A stretch of 7,852 bases of DNA from assembly GCA_959605275.1 (NCBI GenBank), contig CAUHFD010000137.1:1-7852 (forward strand), given 5' to 3'. Shown one piece after another: positions 3,875 to 7,852 of the stretch (the first letter of the stretch is position 1; every line of letters begins with the position of its first letter). The translations under genes and the position numbers were made by a program. The DNA is from an uncultured Eubacteriales bacterium. GTDB taxonomy: Bacteria > Bacillota > Clostridia > Oscillospirales > Ruminococcaceae. The notes beneath the pieces are model-generated. The model had not been told where the DNA came from. It saw only the letters and a program-made list of their open reading frames with translations, and ran no database searches.

Positions 3875-6280
3875 CTAACGAACAACAATATTCACGATTT
3901 TTCCTGGAACATATATTTCCTTCACAATCGTTTTATCTGTTAAAATTTCTTTGATTTTATCGTTGTTCTTTGCCAAAGAAAGAACCTCATCCTTTGCTGC
4001 GTCTGCCGGAATCACCAACTTGGATTTCAACTTACCGTTGACTTGCAGTGCGATTTCGACCGTATTTTCCACACACTTGCTCTCATCATACTGCACCCAA
4101 CTGCTATGCGCAATCATATCCTGATTGCCCAACAACTGATAAATTTCCTCGGTAACATGCGGTGCAAAAGGATTGAGCATAATCAAGAAATCGGTATATT
4201 CTTTCCTGTTGATTGTGCCGATATCCTGAATATCATTTAACAGCGCCATCATCGCTGCAATTGCAGTATTGAACTTCAGCGATTCAATGTCCTCTGTTAC
4301 CTTTTTAATGGTTTTGTGGAAAGACACTTCCAGCTCTTTACGGTAAGAATCTCCCTCAATCAGGCAATCCTGCAGGCTCCATATCTTTTCCAAAAAGCGT
4401 TTACAGCCTTTTATGCTGGCAGAGCTCCATGGCGCGGACTTTTCAAAATCTCCGATAAACATCTCATACAACCGCAAAGTGTCTGCACCGTATTCTTTCA
4501 CGATGTCGTCCGGATTCACAACATTTCCGCGGGATTTGCTCATCTTTTCCCCGTTTTCGCCCAGGATCATACCGTGGCTGGTGCGTTTCTGATACGGCTC
4601 TTTGCAGCTTACCACGCCGATATCATACAAAAATTTATGCCAGAAACGAGAGTACAGCAAATGCAGCGTCGTATGCTCCATACCGCCGTTATACCAATCC
4701 ACCGGCAGCCAGTAATCCAAAGCTTCTTTCGACGCCAACGCATCTTGATTGTTCGGGTCACAATAACGCATGAAATACCAAGACGAACCCGCCCACTGCG
4801 GCATGGTATCGGTTTCTCTCTTTGCGGGAGCGCCACAGACAGGACAAGTCGTATTTACAAAACTGTCCATCGTGGACAGCGGCGATTCTCCGTCATCAGT
4901 CGGTTCATAAGAATCAACCTCAGGCAGCATCAGCGGAAGTTCATTTTCCGGCACCGGATCATATCCACAATGTTCACAATGTATGATCGGAATCGGCTCG
5001 CCCCAATAGCGCTGTCTGGAAAACACCCAGTCACGCAATTTGAAATTGACTTTTGTATGACCTTTTCCTTCTTTTTCCAGCCATGCAATAATTGCTTTTT
5101 TCGCTTCCTCCACCGACATTCCGTTTAACATACCGGAATTGACCATAACACCAGTCTCACAATCGGTAAAGGCAGCTTCTTCCACGTTTCCGCCGCTTAC
5201 CACTTCAATAATCGGCAGATTGAACTTCTTTGCAAAATCATAGTCTCTGGTATCATGTCCCGGAACAGCCATAATCGCTCCGGTTCCGTAAGAAACCAGA
5301 ACATAATCCGAAATAAAAATCGGAATTTCTTTCCCGTTTACCGGATTGATGCCTTTGACTCCCTTTAATTCGACACCGGTTTTATCTTTCATCAGCTCTG
5401 TCCGCTCAAAATCGGACTTTTTAGCCGCTTCTTCCTGGTAAGCCTTGATATCCGCCATATTTTCCAGCCGATCCGCCCATTTTTCAATCAATGGATGTTC
5501 CGGAGAAATAACCATATAAGTCGCTCCGAACAAGGTATCCGGACGTGTCGTATAAACGGTGAGCTTATCACCGGCAGTAGTCATGAAGTCAACTTCTGCA
5601 CCGGTAGAACGTCCGATCCAGTTCTTCTGCGAGATTTTTACCCGGTCGATGTAATCAACTTCATCCAGATCGTCGATCAGGCGCTGAGCATACTCGGTAA
5701 TCTTCAGCATCCACTGGCTTTTTACCTTATGGACTACCTCGCCTCCGCAACGTTCGCAAACTCCGTTGACAACCTCCTCATTTGCCAAAACAACTTTACA
5801 GGAAGTACACCAGTTTACTGACATTTCTTTTTTATATGCAAGACCTTTTTTAAACAATTGCAGGAAAATCCACTGTGTCCATTTGTAATAATTAGGATCG
5901 GTGGTATTGATTTCTCTGTTCCAGTCAAATGATAAGCCCAACGATTTCAACTGTTCCTTAAAATGAGCCACGTTCTGCTTGGTGACAATTTCAGGATGAA
6001 TCTTATTTTTGATTGCGAAATTCTCAGTCGGCAGTCCGAATGCGTCCCATCCCATCGGATAGAGCACGTTATAGCCCTCTAAGCGACGCTTTCTCGCCAC
6101 GATATCCAACGCCGTATAAGAACGCGGATGTCCGACATGCAAGCCCTGCCCGGAAGGATACGGAAATTCTACCAAAGCATAGTATTTCGGTTTGGTATAG
6201 TCATTGGTTGCGGCAAATACATTCTTTTCATCCCAAATGTTCTGCCATTTCTTTTCTATTTCAGAAAAGTTGTATTTCAT
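3875..6280 (-). CDS. leuS: Leucyl-tRNA synthetase
   Basis: Class I synthetase that charges tRNA-Leu and edits misactivated amino acids. The 801 residues match the Bacillus-type enzyme. In order: catalytic HVGH (48-51) in PYPSGQGLHVGH; zinc-type cysteines C158, C161, C175, C178; the CP1 editing domain at about 225-420 with TTRPDTLFG (244-252) and GHDTRDYDFA (341-350); a second cysteine set C435, C438, C479, C482; WAGSSWYFMRY (496-506); KMSKS (579-583); then the anticodon-binding helices and C-terminal domain ending IVNIVVR. The ATG at 6280 has AAAGGA nine nt upstream; the frame continues 12 codons farther to 6316 but those overlap the rsfS end and lack a ribosome binding site. It begins 25 nt after rsfS, so it is probably cotranscribed with it. 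No T-box leader fits in that gap. No motif is missing. Confidence 0.98.
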   Translation of the reverse strand: MKYNFSEIEKKWQNIWDEKNVFAATNDYTKPKYYALVEFPYPSGQGLHVGHPRSYTALDIVARKRRLEGYNVLYPMGWDAFGLPTENFAIKNKIHPEIVTKQNVAHFKEQLKSLGLSFDWNREINTTDPNYYKWTQWIFLQLFKKGLAYKKEMSVNWCTSCKVVLANEEVVNGVCERCGGEVVHKVKSQWMLKITEYAQRLIDDLDEVDYIDRVKISQKNWIGRSTGAEVDFMTTAGDKLTVYTTRPDTLFGATYMVISPEHPLIEKWADRLENMADIKAYQEEAAKKSDFERTELMKDKTGVELKGVKGINPVNGKEIPIFISDYVLVSYGTGAIMAVPGHDTRDYDFAKKFNLPIIEVVSGGNVEEAAFTDCETGVMVNSGMLNGMSVEEAKKAIIAWLEKEGKGHTKVNFKLRDWVFSRQRYWGEPIPIIHCEHCGYDPVPENELPLMLPEVDSYEPTDDGESPLSTMDSFVNTTCPVCGAPAKRETDTMPQWAGSSWYFMRYCDPNNQDALASKEALDYWLPVDWYNGGMEHTTLHLLYSRFWHKFLYDIGVVSCKEPYQKRTSHGMILGENGEKMSKSRGNVVNPDDIVKEYGADTLRLYEMFIGDFEKSAPWSSASIKGCKRFLEKIWSLQDCLIEGDSYRKELEVSFHKTIKKVTEDIESLKFNTAIAAMMALLNDIQDIGTINRKEYTDFLIMLNPFAPHVTEEIYQLLGNQDMIAHSSWVQYDESKCVENTVEIALQVNGKLKSKLVIPADAAKDEVLSLAKNNDKIKEILTDKTIVKEIYVPGKIVNIVVR

Positions 6281-6305
6281 GAATAACAATCCTTTCGCTT
6301 TCTGT

Positions 6306-6665
6306 CTAATTTTCACCCAAAATTGTTTCGGTATTCAACACATCGCCATCTGCCCAAAGACGCTCTAAAGAATAAAACTCTCTGGTTTCGGTCAGAAAAA
6401 TATGGACTACGACATCAATATAGTCCAGTACAATCCAGTTTCCGGATTGATAGCCTTCTACCTTGTGCGGCTTGATCCCCATTTCTCCGAGTTGGTATTC
6501 CACCTCATCCGCCAGCATTTTCACCTGTGTACTGCTGGTTCCGTTAGCTATTATAAAATATTCCGCAAGTATTGTCAAATCTTTTACTCTGATTGCAACA
6601 AGATCTTCTGCCTTTTTACTGTCCAAAATTTTCACAGTATTTTTTACTAATTCGTTTGCCGTCAT
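6306..6665 (-). CDS. rsfS: Ribosome silencing factor RsfS
   Basis: RsfS (DUF143/YbeB/YqeL/Iojap family) binds L14 of the 50S subunit and blocks joining of the subunits, lowering translation when nutrients are short. The 119 residues cover the whole single domain. Characteristic segments are AEYFIIANGTSS (34-45), EGYQSGNWIVLDYIDVVVHIF (from residue 69) and ETREFYSLERLW (93-104). The only good start is the ATG at 6665; its ribosome binding site AAAGGAG is about 13 nt upstream, a somewhat wide spacing that may mean modest translation. It is 68 nt after the LCP gene and 25 nt before leuS, matching the clostridial nadD-yqeK-LCP-rsfS order. The identification is secure; functional detail is family knowledge. 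Confidence 0.97.
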   Translation of the reverse strand: MTANELVKNTVKILDSKKAEDLVAIRVKDLTILAEYFIIANGTSSTQVKMLADEVEYQLGEMGIKPHKVEGYQSGNWIVLDYIDVVVHIFLTETREFYSLERLWADGDVLNTETILGEN

Positions 6666-6733
6666 GAAAAACCGGAATCTCCTTTCGCGATATATCGTCG
6701 CCGTATTCTTTTATTTCATTATTGCGATTTCTA

Positions 6734-7816
6734 TTATTCATTTGACTTGCTTGCCGTACTGCTGGTCCCAATATTATCCATTGCTTCCTGTGTATCTTCC
6801 ACAGTCACTTTATCAAACACCTGAATAATACCAAGTTCTTCTGCCGGCACATCATCCGAATACGGACGGAAATATTGATTTAAAAGATCTGCCATCAATG
6901 CCTTATTCAAGGAATAAATAGACAAATTCTGACCGCTGGCAACCTTATATGAGCCGGAAGAACCGGGAGCGGAATGGAATACAATATTTGATTTTTCCAG
7001 TCCCTGTGCTTGTTTTGCCAAATCCAGCATCTCAGCAAGTGTCAAATTAGTTGTCACCTTGCCAAGCAGCGTCGGCATCATTTTAGTCAGTTCTCCGGTA
7101 CTGGCATCCAACAACCGATCCATCAATGCCGACAAAAAGATACGTTGAGAACGCTGACGCCCGAAATCTCCGCCGTTATTATAACGTTCTCTTACAAACG
7201 CTTCCGCAATCTGACCGGTCATCAGTTGTTTTCCTTTTTTTATTTTATAACCCTCCCGGCTTGTAAATGCAGTCGGTGAATCGATTTCAATACCGCCCAG
7301 CGCATCTACAACACCACGGAAGCTATCCATGGTAATGGTCACATAATAATCAATCGGAATATCAAAGTTTTCGTTAATTACCTTGGCCAATCCCTCGATA
7401 CCGCCGCCCTTTTTCGCACTTTGGTTGGTTACCGCATTAATTTTATTTGTCTTTCCGGTTGGATATTTATCATCAATATAAGTATCGCGCGGGATTTGAA
7501 GAATATTCACTTTCTTTGCCGAGATATCATAGTTTACCACCATAATAACATCCGCCATATGATTTTTTCTATAAGATACATTCTTGGTTTCATCCGTATC
7601 ATAACCGCAAACCAGAAAATTTTTAGTCAGGTGGCTGATTTCCGGCTTGGTCGCCATGGAAGCATTCAAGTCGCCCTCTGAAAAAAGACCCGTATTCATT
7701 AATACAACTGCCGCCAAAGCAAGTCCGGCAACAATAATCATAATAATGGAAATGGTCAGCATAACCTTATCTTTGGTTTTCATTTTTTTCTTTTTTTTCA
7801 CCTTATCTGCGGCCAT
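6734..7816 (-). CDS. LCP (LytR-CpsA-Psr) family cell-wall glycopolymer transferase
   Basis: LCP proteins are membrane-anchored enzymes that transfer teichoic acid or capsule polymers from a lipid carrier to peptidoglycan. The 360 residues begin with a Lys-rich cytoplasmic segment (5-17), then one membrane helix (about 18-40), so the catalytic domain (about 65-240) lies outside the membrane. Visible LCP features: FLVCGYD (67-73), Asp89, the hallmark IPRDTY (108-113) with Arg110, the DYYVTITMDSF...DALGG region (157-175), and VRERYNNGGDFGRQRSQR (from 208) with Arg209, Arg211, Arg220 and Arg222. A Ser/Thr-rich tail ends the protein. The ATG at 7816 has GGAGGT about eight nt upstream; the in-frame TTG at 7831 is part of that site and is not used. 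It heads the visible rsfS-leuS operon. The polymer transferred cannot be told from sequence. Confidence 0.93.
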   Translation of the reverse strand: MAADKVKKKKKMKTKDKVMLTISIIMIIVAGLALAAVVLMNTGLFSEGDLNASMATKPEISHLTKNFLVCGYDTDETKNVSYRKNHMADVIMVVNYDISAKKVNILQIPRDTYIDDKYPTGKTNKINAVTNQSAKKGGGIEGLAKVINENFDIPIDYYVTITMDSFRGVVDALGGIEIDSPTAFTSREGYKIKKGKQLMTGQIAEAFVRERYNNGGDFGRQRSQRIFLSALMDRLLDASTGELTKMMPTLLGKVTTNLTLAEMLDLAKQAQGLEKSNIVFHSAPGSSGSYKVASGQNLSIYSLNKALMADLLNQYFRPYSDDVPAEELGIIQVFDKVTVEDTQEAMDNIGTSSTASKSNE

Positions 7817-7852
7817 AAACGTTACCTCCAAATTTATTTATCCGCTCCTTTG

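Noticed and set aside
4316..5128. 270-codon plus-strand ORF
   Set aside because: It lies wholly antisense to leuS, whose catalytic motifs are intact; no ribosome binding site or family similarity was seen.
6281..6316. 12-codon N-terminal extension of leuS
   Set aside because: It would overlap rsfS and has no ribosome binding site; AAAGGA before the ATG at 6280 and the family N-terminus MKYNFSEIEKKWQ decide the start.
6688..6697. Palindrome CGATATATCG between the LCP gene and rsfS
   Set aside because: Ten nt of mostly A+T palindrome without a nearby promoter; expected by chance often enough.
1..7852. Mobile element, defence or phage system
   Set aside because: All genes are core, co-oriented and intact, and no transposase, integrase, terminal repeats, direct-repeat array or compositional break was seen.

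Overview
The window reads as a chromosomal housekeeping segment from a low- to mid-GC Gram-positive anaerobe of class Clostridia, with Oscillospirales/Ruminococcaceae-type relatives the best guess. Three things point there: the S21 and EF-P sequences are close to clostridial ones, the order aroQ - Xaa-Pro peptidase - efp matches the Bacillus yqhS-yqhT-efp neighbourhood, and the LCP gene sits next to rsfS and leuS. All recognisable genes lie on the minus strand, so transcription runs from high to low coordinates. I saw no tRNA, rRNA, CRISPR array, insertion sequence or phage gene.

In transcription order, positions 7816-3875 carry an LCP (LytR-CpsA-Psr) cell-wall ligase, the ribosome silencing factor rsfS and leucyl-tRNA synthetase leuS. 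Gaps are short (68 and 25 nt), which suggests one operon that begins beyond the right edge, where nadD and yqeK would be expected by analogy. Next comes a strongly expressed-looking monocistronic rpsU (S21, 58 aa), with a TTGACA/TATAAT promoter and a perfect 11-bp hairpin terminator. That terminator has a consensus TATAAT in its loop and may double as the promoter of the next unit.

The second half runs: an unrecognised 39-codon ORF coupled to yqeG by an ATGA overlap; yqeG (HAD phosphatase); a divergent endonuclease IV-like TIM-barrel protein; aroQ (type II dehydroquinase); an M24 Xaa-Pro peptidase with a TTG start; and the first 66 codons of efp, which leaves at the left edge. Both aroQ and efp have a good-looking TTGAAA -35 promoter starting within a few bases of the preceding stop codon, so the cluster looks like an operon with internal promoters.

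Functionally the window is about translation (LeuS, S21, RsfS, EF-P), with the shikimate pathway (AroQ), peptide turnover (M24), wall polymer attachment (LCP) and two poorly understood proteins (YqeG, TIM barrel). I found no convincing new multi-gene system. The items most worth a second look are the coupled small ORF with its promoter-in-terminator, the altered metal site of the TIM-barrel protein, and the hairpin and palindrome in the aroQ and efp leaders.
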